Below, in pieces: positions 1 to 8,521 of a stretch of DNA of 64,000 bases (the stretch's first letter is position 1; each line of letters starts with the position of its first letter). The notes below the pieces were generated by a model. That model made no database searches. It worked only from the letters and a program-made list of their open reading frames with translations, and was not told where the DNA came from. The DNA is taken from positions 1,026,501 through 1,090,500 of the forward strand of contig NZ_CP146343.1 of NCBI RefSeq assembly GCF_037055275.1, read 5' to 3'. A program made the translations under genes and the position numbers. The stretch is from Pseudomonas sp. ML2-2023-3. GTDB lineage: Bacteria > Pseudomonadota > Gammaproteobacteria > Pseudomonadales > Pseudomonadaceae.

Positions 1-929
1 GGCAGCATGCTCATCCCGGCTTGTGACGGCGAGTAGCCCAGCGCCACTTGCAGCAGCAACGGCACCAGGAACGGTAGCGCCCCGCTGCCCAGGCGAGCAA
101 ACAGGTTACCCAGAATACCCACCGCAAAGGTTTTGGTTTTGAACAGTGCCGGCGAGAACAGCGGGTTGCTGATATTGCCCGCCCGCAACCAGTAGGCCGC
201 CAGGCACGCCATCCCGGCGAAGAGCAGCAACATCACGCGCAAATGCGGCATGTGCAACTCGCCCAGCCCCTCCATCGCAATGGTGATAAATATCATCGCG
301 GCGCCAAACAGCACGAAACCCAGCCCGTCGAAGCGGGTGCGCTCGCTGCCGCGCAGGTCCGGAATGAAGTGCCAGACTGCCCAGCAGCCCAGAACGCCCA
401 CCGGCAGATTGATCAGGAAAATCCAGTGCCAGCTCAGGTACTGCACCATCCAGCCGCCCATCGTGGGGCCGATCAATGGACCGAGCAGGCCCGGGATGGT
501 GATAAACCCCATGATCCGCACCAACTCCGAGCGCGGGTAAGCCTTGAGCACCACCAGCCGTCCGATGGGCAGCATCAGCGCACCGCCCAGGCCCTGGATG
601 ATCCGTGCGCCAATCAACTCGTTGAGGGTGTTGGACAGCGCACAAAGCAACGAGCCGAAACTGAACAGCAGAATGGCGCTGAAGAAGATTTTCTTGGTGC
701 CGAAGCGGTCGGCAATCCAGCCCGAGGCAGGGATCAGCAGGGCCACGGTAAGCATGTAGGCAACGATCACGCCTTGCATGCGCAGCGGGTTTTCTTTCAA
801 GTCCCTGGCCATGTCGGGCAGGGCGGTGTTGAGGATGGTGCCGTCGAGCGACTGCATGAAAAACGCGATGGCCACAACCCACGGCAACCAGCGCAGGGTT
901 TCAGGACTCAGAACCGGGCGTACGGGCAT
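1..929 (-). CDS. mdtD: MdtD-like MFS drug exporter (DHA2 family), 3' end missing
   Basis: Inner-membrane proton-driven exporter of the 14-helix DHA2 group. The reverse-strand frame starts at the ATG at 929 (MPVRPVLSPETLRW) and stays open to base 1, so about 309 residues are visible and the C-terminal part lies outside the window. The first helix carries FMQSLDGTILNTALP, motif A appears as GWIADRFGTKK near residue 70, and motif C as PGLLGPLIGPTMGGWM near residue 140. These blocks closely resemble E. coli MdtD as I remember it. The substrate cannot be told from sequence. The gene stands apart from the TldE gene, separated by a palindromic repeat pair. Confidence 0.85.
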   Translation of the reverse strand, partial: MPVRPVLSPETLRWLPWVVAIAFFMQSLDGTILNTALPDMARDLKENPLRMQGVIVAYMLTVALLIPASGWIADRFGTKKIFFSAILLFSFGSLLCALSNTLNELIGARIIQGLGGALMLPIGRLVVLKAYPRSELVRIMGFITIPGLLGPLIGPTMGGWMVQYLSWHWIFLINLPVGVLGCWAVWHFIPDLRGSERTRFDGLGFVLFGAAMIFITIAMEGLGELHMPHLRVMLLLFAGMACLAAYWLRAGNISNPLFSPALFKTKTFAVGILGNLFARLGSGALPFLVPLLLQVALGYSPSQAGMSML

Positions 930-958
930 AAGACCTCTTTTTTATGATGAGCATTCTT

Positions 959-1051
959 TGTAGTCGCTGCCGAAGGCTGCGAAGGGTTGCCCAGCAACCC
1001 GTTTTCCCGAAGCCTCCACGGACTTCATCGCAGCCTTCGGCAGCGACTACA
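959..1051. repeat. REP-type palindrome pair, family 1
   Basis: A 24-bp unit beginning TGTAGTCGCTGCCGAAGGCT (959-982) is repeated as its exact inverse at 1028-1051, enclosing about 45 bp. It lies between the MdtD-like gene and the TldE gene. Five more copies of the same family occur in the window. Confidence 0.85.
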
Positions 1052-1055
1052 GGTA

Positions 1056-2393
1056 TTACAGCGTCAGCGTGAGCTTCTTGACCAACGCTCCCGGCAGCAG
1101 ATTCGACGCAGTCTGGCGCTGGTCGTAGGTGCTGGCCGACAGCAACAACTCACGATCTGCCGTCAGTGCCTCCAACTGCGAGCCCAGCAGACTATAGACG
1201 CTGTCATCAAAACGCATGGTGTTGACCGGGGCCTTTATCTCGCCGTTTTCGACCCAGAAGGTGGCAAAACGGGTCATGCCGGTCAGGCGCGCGGCCGGTT
1301 GGTCCGAGTAGTTCAAGTACCACAGGTTGCTGATGTACAACCCGGTGCCCAATTGCTTGAGAATATCGGCCTGCTCCAGCGTACCCGCCGCCATCGCCAG
1401 TGCGCTCGGCGCCTCGCCCTGTGGCGCGCCGTTGACCTCAAGGCCATATTCGGCAGCACTGCGCGAACCCACCAGTTGCTGGTTGGCCTTGCCGTGCTTG
1501 ACCAGGGACAAGTCCTGGCGCGGATACCCTTCGCCGGAAAACGCCGGGCTCAGGGACTGGCTGACCTGCTCGTCAAATGACACCAGGGGGCTCAGTTGCG
1601 CATCACCGCCGTACAGTCGCTGCAAAGGGCTGGATTTGCTGGCCAGCGCCTGTGCCGAAAAACCGCCCCAGCACAACATGCTCATCACTTCTTCCAGCGC
1701 CGCGGGGGCCAGGTAGGCCCTGTACTCGCCGGGTGCCAGGGCATGGAGCGGGCGATCCAGAAAGCTCAGTTGCTCACGGGCCAGTTGCATGCGCTGGGCG
1801 AAACGTTCGCTGTCCCAATCGGCCCCGGCGTAGCTGGCTTTCACCGCTTGGCCGTTGCTGTGGAACAGGCTCCAGTCGAAGTTGAAACTGTTGGCCTGAT
1901 GCCAGCCAAACGCACCTTCGGAACTGGCGTAGCCATAGCTGATCGGGCCGCAGGCATAAAACCCCACCAGATCGACGCCGTCGCACGCACGGCGGATTTC
2001 ATCCAGGACCCGAGCGGTGTCCGGCAGTGGATGGTCCTGCACCTCATGACTGTGCCAAGGCTGGGGGTTCAGCAATAAATAAGGGTCGGCGGGCAACAAC
2101 GGCAAAGTGTCACGCAGTTGTTGCACCGCGTCGGCCAGGCGCTGTTTGTCGACATCCGGCTCACCGGCCAGGGTAAGGCGGATATCCCCGTGGCGGCCGT
2201 CGTTGATCAGTTTCAGGCTCAGGCTGGCCTGCTGCACACGCCCGGCCTGGCGCACCTTGCCCTTGTTGAAACGGATGAACTCCGAGGCTTCGGCGTCGTA
2301 GCCCAGGGTGAACTGCTCTGGCGGTCGAATGGCCTTGCCCAGCCATTCGACCAACGCCTTGAACTGCTCGGCCTGACTCAATGGGGTACTCAT
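1056..2393 (-). CDS. TldE/PmbA-family protein
   Basis: A 445-aa member of the TldD/PmbA family, the non-catalytic partner type (TldE/PmbA) that pairs with TldD to form a peptide-cutting complex. No HExxxH zinc motif is seen, as expected for the E partner. The start ATG at 2393 overlaps the stop of the upstream tldD-like gene by one base (TGATG), so the two are translationally coupled. Pseudomonas genomes usually carry unlinked canonical tldD and pmbA, so this linked pair is probably paralogous. The substrate is unknown; no RiPP precursor or biosynthetic gene is next to it. Confidence 0.8.
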   Translation of the reverse strand: MSTPLSQAEQFKALVEWLGKAIRPPEQFTLGYDAEASEFIRFNKGKVRQAGRVQQASLSLKLINDGRHGDIRLTLAGEPDVDKQRLADAVQQLRDTLPLLPADPYLLLNPQPWHSHEVQDHPLPDTARVLDEIRRACDGVDLVGFYACGPISYGYASSEGAFGWHQANSFNFDWSLFHSNGQAVKASYAGADWDSERFAQRMQLAREQLSFLDRPLHALAPGEYRAYLAPAALEEVMSMLCWGGFSAQALASKSSPLQRLYGGDAQLSPLVSFDEQVSQSLSPAFSGEGYPRQDLSLVKHGKANQQLVGSRSAAEYGLEVNGAPQGEAPSALAMAAGTLEQADILKQLGTGLYISNLWYLNYSDQPAARLTGMTRFATFWVENGEIKAPVNTMRFDDSVYSLLGSQLEALTADRELLLSASTYDQRQTASNLLPGALVKKLTLTL

Positions 2394-3835
2394 CAGGCAT
2401 CGCCTCCAAACACATCAATTTGATTGAACACGCACGCGGGTGACGCATGCCCTACGCGAATCACCTGATTGGGTTCGCCCTTGCCGCAGTTCGGCGTGCC
2501 CAGCACCTTGAAGGTACTGGCGTCACCCACGGCGCTGAGGTTGCGCCAGAACTGATCGGAAATACCCCGGTAGTTGGGGTTTTTCACCACGCCCTTGAGT
2601 TCGCCGTTCTCGATCAACTGGCCCCACTCGCAACCGAACTGGAACTTGTTGCGCGCATCGTCAATCGACCAGGAACGGTTAGTGGCCATCAGGATGCCGT
2701 GTTCAATGCCGCCAATCAGTTGAGCCATCGACTGGTCGCCAGGTTCGATATTGAGGTTGGCCATGCGGTCGATCGGAGGGCGGTTCCAGCCGCAGGCGCG
2801 GCTGTTGGCCACGCCATCAAGGCCCGACCGGAACTGCGACAGCGCACCGCCCAAAGGCCGCAGCAGCAGGCCTTCGCGGATCAGGAACTCCTTGTGGGCC
2901 GGTGTGCCGTCATCGTCGAAGCTGTAGCTGGCCAACTGCTCGGGAATGTCAGGGTCGAAGGTGACGTTCAGCAGTTTGGAACCGTACTGCAGGCTGCCAA
3001 AGTCGCTGGCCTTGACGAAGCTGGTGCCTGCGTAATTGCGCTCGTCACCGAGGATGCGGTCCAGTTCCAGCGGGTGGCCGATCGATTCGTGGATTTGCAG
3101 GATCATCTGGTCGGGCATCAGCAGCAGGTCGCGTTTGCCGCTTGGGGCATTGGGTGCCAGCAGCAATTGCAGGGCCTGGTCGGCGACCTTTGGCGCGGCT
3201 CCGATCAACCCGCAGCGGCTGATCACGTCGGCGCCACCTTGCTGACCGAAGTTTTCGCGGCCCAGGCTGCGGGTCTGGCTGTCGTTGCCGTCATAGGCGG
3301 TGACGCTGATGCCCGGGTAGACAAAACGTTGTGCCCGGCGCAACTCGGCGCCAGCGCTGTTGAGATAGATCTGCTCGACGTGATTGAGGCCCAGCGAAAC
3401 GTCCCAGCTGACCAGCCGCTCGTCCTTGGGGACGGCAGCCGACTCAGCGCCCAACAGTTCAAAGCATTCGTTGAGTGACGGGAATGCTTGATCGAGATGG
3501 GGCGAGTAGTAGTCAGCGCGTTCGTGGGACACCGGCTCCTGGCTCAGATCGAGCAGGGCGTGGGCAGCAATCAGTTGAGCCTGTGCCTCGGCACGTTCCA
3601 GGGCTGCCTGCAAGCCGGCTTGCGACAGGTCATTGGTGGCGGCGTAGGCTTCGACACCCTTGAGCCGCACCGTGAGCATCGCGCCCTGATCGTGATTGAA
3701 TGAAGGAGGTTCTGCGACGTTCTTGCGTACCGACAGGTATTGCCCGGACTCGCGCACATAACGCAGCGAAAAGAACTCGGCCCGGGTGCGCAACGCGCCA
3801 AAGCGTTGCTTGAGCTGAGGGTAAAAATCGAACAT
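2393..3835 (-). CDS. TldD-family metallopeptidase subunit
   Basis: The catalytic TldD-type subunit, 480 aa from the ATG at 3835. That start was chosen because GGAGG lies 7 bases upstream; an open extension to 4015 has no comparable ribosome site. The zinc motif HESIGH (HExxxH) is seen in the segment MILQIHESIGHPLELD, and NCGK near the C-terminus places a cysteine where TldD proteins have a zinc-ligating cysteine. The family acts in the cytoplasm on unfolded peptides, for example in microcin B17 maturation and CcdA turnover. It forms a two-gene unit with the TldE-like gene. Biological substrate not inferable. Confidence 0.83.
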   Translation of the reverse strand: MFDFYPQLKQRFGALRTRAEFFSLRYVRESGQYLSVRKNVAEPPSFNHDQGAMLTVRLKGVEAYAATNDLSQAGLQAALERAEAQAQLIAAHALLDLSQEPVSHERADYYSPHLDQAFPSLNECFELLGAESAAVPKDERLVSWDVSLGLNHVEQIYLNSAGAELRRAQRFVYPGISVTAYDGNDSQTRSLGRENFGQQGGADVISRCGLIGAAPKVADQALQLLLAPNAPSGKRDLLLMPDQMILQIHESIGHPLELDRILGDERNYAGTSFVKASDFGSLQYGSKLLNVTFDPDIPEQLASYSFDDDGTPAHKEFLIREGLLLRPLGGALSQFRSGLDGVANSRACGWNRPPIDRMANLNIEPGDQSMAQLIGGIEHGILMATNRSWSIDDARNKFQFGCEWGQLIENGELKGVVKNPNYRGISDQFWRNLSAVGDASTFKVLGTPNCGKGEPNQVIRVGHASPACVFNQIDVFGGDA

Positions 3836-3968
3836 GCACTGACCTCCGAAAAACGGGAAACGTATCGAGGTTTGGAATAGGGGAGCGAAACGAGACAACA
3901 GAGTAGGCCTGCGTTGAGGCCGGGGGCAAGCGGGGGGGGGAAGATGAAACCAAAAACGGCAACAAACC

Positions 3969-4067
3969 TGTAGCCGCTGCCGAAGGCTGCGATCGGGCCC
4001 GAAGGGTTCGCTCATTTCAAAAGCGAAGGTCCTTCGGCACTTTTCGCAGCCTGCGGCAGCGACTACA
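3969..4067. repeat. REP-type palindrome pair, family 1
   Basis: A unit at 3969-3992 is matched by its near-exact inverse at 4044-4067. It fills the gap between the 3' end of betA and the tldD-like gene start region. Slight base changes (TAGCCGC, CCTGCGG) mark it as a diverged copy. Confidence 0.8.
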
Positions 4068-4078
4068 GGGTGGTGTGC

Positions 4079-5782
4079 TTACTGCGCGGTACGGCTGACT
4101 TCACGCAGCGGCTTGCCGCGAACCGGTGCATCGCCTGCCACGTAGTAGTCGGCAGTGCTGCGCGGCAACGGCTGGCGGCCACGGATCTTGTCGGCGATTT
4201 TCTCGGCAATCATGATCGTCGGTGCGTTGAGGTTGCCAGTCGTGATCAGCGGCATGATCGACGCATCGACCACACGCAGACCCTGCATCCCATGCACGCG
4301 GCCTTCGGCGTCTACCACGGCCATCTCGTCGGTGCCCATCTTGCACGAGCAGGACGGGTGGAATGCAGTCTCGGCGTGTTCGCGGATAAAGGTATCCAGC
4401 TCTTCGTCGGTCTGCTTGTCGATGCCAGGGCTGATTTCGCGGCCACGGTACGCATCCAGCGCAGGCTGCTGCATGATTTCGCGGGTCAGGCGGATGCCGT
4501 CACGGAATTCCTGCCAGTCTTGCTCGGCTGCCATGTAGTTGAACAGGATGCTCGGGTACTCACGCGGGTCCTTGGACTTCACGTTGATCCGGCCACGGCT
4601 TGGCGAACGCATGGAGCCCATGTGCGCCTGGAAACCGTGTTCTTTTACGCCATTGCTGCCGTTGTAGTTAATCGCTACCGGCAGGAAGTGGTACTGAATG
4701 TTCGGCCATTCAAATTCTTCGCGGGTGCGGATAAAACCACCGGCTTCGAACTGGTTGCTGGCACCAATACCTTTGCCCAGGAACATCCACTCGGCGCCAA
4801 TGGCCGGCTGGTTCCACCACAAGAGCGACGGGTACAGCGAAACCGGCTGGGTGCAGGCGTACTGCAGGTACAGCTCAAGGTGATCCTGCAGGTTCTGGCC
4901 AACGCCCGGCAGGTCGTGAACGACCGGAATATCGAGGCTGTTGAGCAGTTCGGCCGGGCCGACGCCGGAGCGTTGCAGCACGGTTGGCGAACCAATTGCG
5001 CCGCTGCACAGCAGCACTTCTTTACGGGCCTTGGCCTGGATGCGGGTGTCGCTGTCGCCGACCATGTAGGAAACGCCAACGGCGCGCTTGCCTTCAAAAA
5101 CGATCTTGTCGGTCAGGGCGTGGGTCACGATGGTCAGCGTCGAGCGCTGCTTGGCGGTGTCCAGGTAGCCACGGGCGGTACTGGCGCGACGGCCGTTAGG
5201 CGTCACGGTGCGGTCCATCGGGCCAAAACCTTCCTGCTGATAGCCGTTCAGGTCTTCGGTACGCGGGTAGCCGGCCTGTACGCCTGCTTCAACCATGGCG
5301 TGGAACAACACGTTGTTCCCGGCTTTGGGCGTGGTCACGCTGACCGGGCCATCGCCACCGTGGTAATCGTTGGGGCCGATGTCGCGGCTTTCGGCTTTAC
5401 GGAAGTACGGCAGGCAGTTCAGGTAATCCCAGTCTTCGAGGCCTGGCAGTTTTGCCCAGCCGTCGTAGTCCATCGCGTTGCCACGGATGTAGCACATGCC
5501 GTTGATCAGGGACGAACCGCCCAGCCCCTTGCCACGGCCACATTCCATGCGGCGATTGTCCATGTGTGGCTCTGGATCGGTTTCGAAGGCCCAGTTGTAG
5601 CGACGACCCTGCAGCGGGAATGCCAGGGCGGCCGGCATCTGGGTACGGAAGTCGAAACGGTAGTCCGGGCCGCCCGCTTCAAGCAGCAGCACGGTGACGC
5701 CTTGGTCTTCAGTCAGACGGGTCGCCAGGGTGTTACCGGCAGAGCCGGCACCAATGATGATGTAATCGAATTCTTGGGACAT
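4079..5782 (-). CDS. betA: choline dehydrogenase BetA
   Basis: A 567-aa FAD-dependent GMC-family oxidoreductase at the inner membrane that oxidises choline to betaine aldehyde. Start ATG at 5782 ([17 protein letters not shown]); an upstream in-frame extension lacks support. Visible are the N-terminal FAD motif GAGSAGN, the GMC signature [17 protein letters not shown] near residue 85, and a second signature [16 protein letters not shown] near residue 265. Length matches Pseudomonas BetA. It lies downstream of betB with a REP pair in the 146-bp gap, so betI-betB-betA probably form one unit repressed by BetI. Confidence 0.96.
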   Translation of the reverse strand: MSQEFDYIIIGAGSAGNTLATRLTEDQGVTVLLLEAGGPDYRFDFRTQMPAALAFPLQGRRYNWAFETDPEPHMDNRRMECGRGKGLGGSSLINGMCYIRGNAMDYDGWAKLPGLEDWDYLNCLPYFRKAESRDIGPNDYHGGDGPVSVTTPKAGNNVLFHAMVEAGVQAGYPRTEDLNGYQQEGFGPMDRTVTPNGRRASTARGYLDTAKQRSTLTIVTHALTDKIVFEGKRAVGVSYMVGDSDTRIQAKARKEVLLCSGAIGSPTVLQRSGVGPAELLNSLDIPVVHDLPGVGQNLQDHLELYLQYACTQPVSLYPSLLWWNQPAIGAEWMFLGKGIGASNQFEAGGFIRTREEFEWPNIQYHFLPVAINYNGSNGVKEHGFQAHMGSMRSPSRGRINVKSKDPREYPSILFNYMAAEQDWQEFRDGIRLTREIMQQPALDAYRGREISPGIDKQTDEELDTFIREHAETAFHPSCSCKMGTDEMAVVDAEGRVHGMQGLRVVDASIMPLITTGNLNAPTIMIAEKIADKIRGRQPLPRSTADYYVAGDAPVRGKPLREVSRTAQ

Positions 5783-5812
5783 AAAATGCACCCTCTTTGA
5801 AATAAACAAGCC

Positions 5813-5905
5813 TGTAGTCGCTGCCGAAGGCTGCGAAGGGTTGCTCAGCAACCCGTTTTCCCGAAGCCTCCACGGACTTCATCGCAGCCTGTGGCAGCGA
5901 CTACA
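5813..5905. repeat. REP-type palindrome pair, family 1
   Basis: A unit at 5813-5836 is matched by its inverse ending at 5905. It sits between betB and betA inside the presumed operon, where it could stabilise or attenuate the distal message. Confidence 0.8.
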
Positions 5906-5927
5906 GGTAATCGGCTGCCAATTGGGT

Positions 5928-7400
5928 TTAGAACACCGAGACGTAGTCGCCCAGCTCTACCTGTACCGATTTGATCCGGGTGTACTGAGCCAGCGAGCTG
6001 ATGCCGTTTTCACGGCCAATGCCCGATTGCTTGTAGCCGCCTACCGGCATTTTTGCGTCGGACTCGCCCCAGGCGTTGATCCAGCAAATACCCGCTTCCA
6101 GTAGATGGATGACGCGGTGGGCGCGGTTCAGGTCCCGGGTCACGACGCCCGCAGCCAGACCGAACTCGGTGTCGTTGGCGCGGCGGATCACTTCTTCTTC
6201 GGTGTCGTAGGTGAGGATGCTCATCACCGGGCCGAAGATTTCTTCCTTGACGATGGTCATCTCGTCGGTGCAGTCGGTGAACACGGTAGGTGCCACGAAT
6301 GCGCCCTTGGCCAGATCGCCCTGGGTCAGGCGTTCGCCGCCGCACAGTACGCGGGCGCCTTCTTCTTTGCCCTTGGCAATGTAGCCCAGCACACTTTCCA
6401 TGTGAGCAAAGCTGACCAGCGGGCCGAAGTTGGTGTTTTCGTCTTCCGGGTTGCCGATGCGGATGCGCGCAACGCGCTCCAGGATCTTGGCTTCAAACGC
6501 AGCCTTCATGGCCGTCGGGATAAACACGCGAGTGCCGTTGGTGCACACCTGACCCGAGCTGTAGAAGTTGGCCATCATCGCGGTATCTGCGGCGCGATCC
6601 AGGTCGGCGTCGTCGAAAATGATCAGGGGCGACTTGCCGCCCAGTTCCATGGTCACGTCTTTCAAGGACGAGCTGGTGGCGCTGGCGGTGACTTTCTTGC
6701 CGGTGTCGGTGCCGCCGGTGAACGAGATTTTTTCGATGCGCGGGTGCTCGGTCAGCCAGGTACCGACTTCACGGCCACTGCCGGTCAGTACGTTGAACAC
6801 GCCATCCGGCAGGCCCGCCTGGGTGAAGATCTCGGCCAGCTTGAGGGTCGTCAGGGAGGTGACTTCGCTTGGCTTGAAGATCATCGCGTTACCGGCAGCC
6901 AGTGCCGGTGCGGCTTTCCACAGGGCGATCTGGATAGGGTAGTTCCACGCGCCGATACCGGCTACAACGCCAAGCGGCTCGCGGCGGGTGTAAACGAAAG
7001 AGGTGGTGCGCAGCGGGATTTGCTCGCCTTCAATGGCGGGTGCAAGGCCTGCGTAGTATTCGAGTACATCGGCACCGGTCACGATGTCGACGTAACGGGT
7101 TTCGGAGTACGACTTGCCGGTGTCCAGGGTTTCCAGGGCGGCCAGTTCATCGTTGCGCTCGCGCAGGATTTCCACGGCGCGACGCAGGATGCGCGAGCGC
7201 TCCATGGACGTCATGGCGGCCCAGATTTTCTGGCCCTTTTCAGCGCTGACAACCGCGCGCTCGACGTCTTCTTTGGTTGCGCGTTGCACTTGAGCGAGGA
7301 CTTCGCCGTTAGCCGGGTTGATGGCATCGAAAGTAGCGTCGCTACCGGCGTCGGTGTAGCCGCCGTCGATGTAGAGTTTTTGCAGTTCGAAACGGGCCAT
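5928..7400 (-). CDS. betB: betaine aldehyde dehydrogenase BetB
   Basis: A 490-aa NAD(P)-dependent aldehyde dehydrogenase converting betaine aldehyde to glycine betaine in the cytoplasm. Start ATG at 7400 ([15 protein letters not shown]) gives exactly the usual family length. The general base is E252 in MELGGKSP and the nucleophile is C286 in [23 protein letters not shown] near residue 230 belongs to the coenzyme site. It lies between betI and betA on the same strand and completes the two-step choline oxidation. Confidence 0.97.
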   Translation of the reverse strand: MARFELQKLYIDGGYTDAGSDATFDAINPANGEVLAQVQRATKEDVERAVVSAEKGQKIWAAMTSMERSRILRRAVEILRERNDELAALETLDTGKSYSETRYVDIVTGADVLEYYAGLAPAIEGEQIPLRTTSFVYTRREPLGVVAGIGAWNYPIQIALWKAAPALAAGNAMIFKPSEVTSLTTLKLAEIFTQAGLPDGVFNVLTGSGREVGTWLTEHPRIEKISFTGGTDTGKKVTASATSSSLKDVTMELGGKSPLIIFDDADLDRAADTAMMANFYSSGQVCTNGTRVFIPTAMKAAFEAKILERVARIRIGNPEDENTNFGPLVSFAHMESVLGYIAKGKEEGARVLCGGERLTQGDLAKGAFVAPTVFTDCTDEMTIVKEEIFGPVMSILTYDTEEEVIRRANDTEFGLAAGVVTRDLNRAHRVIHLLEAGICWINAWGESDAKMPVGGYKQSGIGRENGISSLAQYTRIKSVQVELGDYVSVF

Positions 7401-7508
7401 AAAATCCTCGCAAGTGCATAAGTGGTTGGCGTTGGTCGTGAGTCGGGTGCCATCTGATTGGGGCAACTCAAACTCACGACAGTTCAGGGGTTAAGCATTT
7501 ATTGGGGC

Positions 7509-8102
7509 CTAACTCACCTGTTTCGCCAGTTGTAGATCCATGTATTCGTAGCAGATGCGTTGTGCCTGTTCGGTGTCGAACGCGTCTCCCGACAGGGCAC
7601 CCCGCAACCATAGACCATCGATGAGAGCTGCCAGGCCCCGTGCTGCATTGCGGGCCTGGGCCTGCGGCATTACGCGGCGAAACTGGCAGCACAGATTGGA
7701 ATACAAGCGGTGATCGTTGATCCGCTGCAATCTGTGCAACGACGGCTGGTGCATGCTGGCGGCCCAAAAGGCCAGCCAGGTTTTCATTGCCGGGCCACTG
7801 ACCTGGCTGGCGTCGAAGTTGCCTTCAACAATCACCTGCAGATGAGCCCGTGGGCTGTCATCGCTTAACGCCAGGCGGCGCTCGGTGACGTTGTCGATCA
7901 AGACGTTCATCAAGTACCGCATGGTGGCGGCAATCAGACCGTTCTTGTCTTTGAAGTAGTGACTGATGATGCCGTTCGACACACCGGCCAGACGGGCAAT
8001 CAGCGCAATGCTGGCATCTGCCATCCCGACCTGATCGACCGCCGTCAACGTGGCTTCGATCAACTGCTGGCGGCGTATGGGTTGCATACCGACCTTGGGC
8101 AT
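7509..8102 (-). CDS. betI: transcriptional repressor BetI
   Basis: A 197-aa TetR-family repressor that releases DNA when choline or betaine aldehyde is present and controls the choline oxidation genes. The N-terminal helix-turn-helix reads [22 protein letters not shown] (about residues 31-52), typical of BetI. It is the first gene of betIBA, 108 bp ahead of betB. A perfect 20-bp palindrome 69 bp upstream of its start is the likely operator, so it should repress itself and betBA. Confidence 0.95.
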   Translation of the reverse strand: MPKVGMQPIRRQQLIEATLTAVDQVGMADASIALIARLAGVSNGIISHYFKDKNGLIAATMRYLMNVLIDNVTERRLALSDDSPRAHLQVIVEGNFDASQVSGPAMKTWLAFWAASMHQPSLHRLQRINDHRLYSNLCCQFRRVMPQAQARNAARGLAALIDGLWLRGALSGDAFDTEQAQRICYEYMDLQLAKQVS

Positions 8103-8521
8103 TTCGCAAATCTCCTTGGGCCGGCGAGCAGTGCATAAGCATCACTGAACGACAGCCAGTCTATTTTGTTTTGATTGAACGTTCAATCAACAAAGAATAA
8201 GCTCTGCGACAAATAGTCGCGATTTATGTCGTTTCCTTACGCATGAATGGCGCAAAACGACACGGTAAATTCCCATGGAACCTAGGCAGAAGCAGGCTTT
8301 CGCAGGCGCTGACAGGAGGTCCAAACAGGCATAACGCACCAGACCACGCGGGGCAGCCCTTGATTTCAAGGGGACGCACACAGGTTCTGAACGCGGTCTG
8401 GGCGGGTCCGGTTTTTTAGCGGTGTCTTTATATCACTCGACCGTTGGTCGTAATCCAACCCTTTGGTCGAGTGGTGCGTTGCCTTAAGTCCTTGTCTCGC
8501 ACTGCCTGGAGCACCTGTGCA
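8103..8521. promoter_or_regulatory. betI-betT divergent regulatory region
   Basis: A 419-bp gene-free region. It holds the BetI operator at 8171-8190, a short dyad at 8357-8372 (CCCTTGA TT TCAAGGG), and in the betT leader a 9-bp inverted repeat CACTCGACC/GGTCGAGTG (8434-8442 and 8465-8473). Inside the last one is a competing small hairpin CGACC GTT GGTCG (8438-8450). A ribosome site GGAG (8508-8511) precedes betT. No coding signal was recognised. Confidence 0.6.
8171..8190. promoter_or_regulatory. BetI operator palindrome
   Basis: TTGATTGAACGTTCAATCAA is a perfect 20-bp inverted repeat lying between betI (start 8102) and betT (start 8522). Its TTGAACGTTCAA core is typical of TetR/BetI operators, and it is placed to control betIBA and possibly betT. 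Binding by BetI is inferred from location and symmetry. Confidence 0.85.

Noticed and set aside
106..882. Open frame on the - strand inside the left-edge exporter
   Set aside because: It is an out-of-frame shadow; the true exporter frame starts at 929 and shows MFS motifs.
4070..5800. Long open frame antisense to betA (about 575 codons)
   Set aside because: BetA on the opposite strand carries full GMC signatures; the antisense frame has none.
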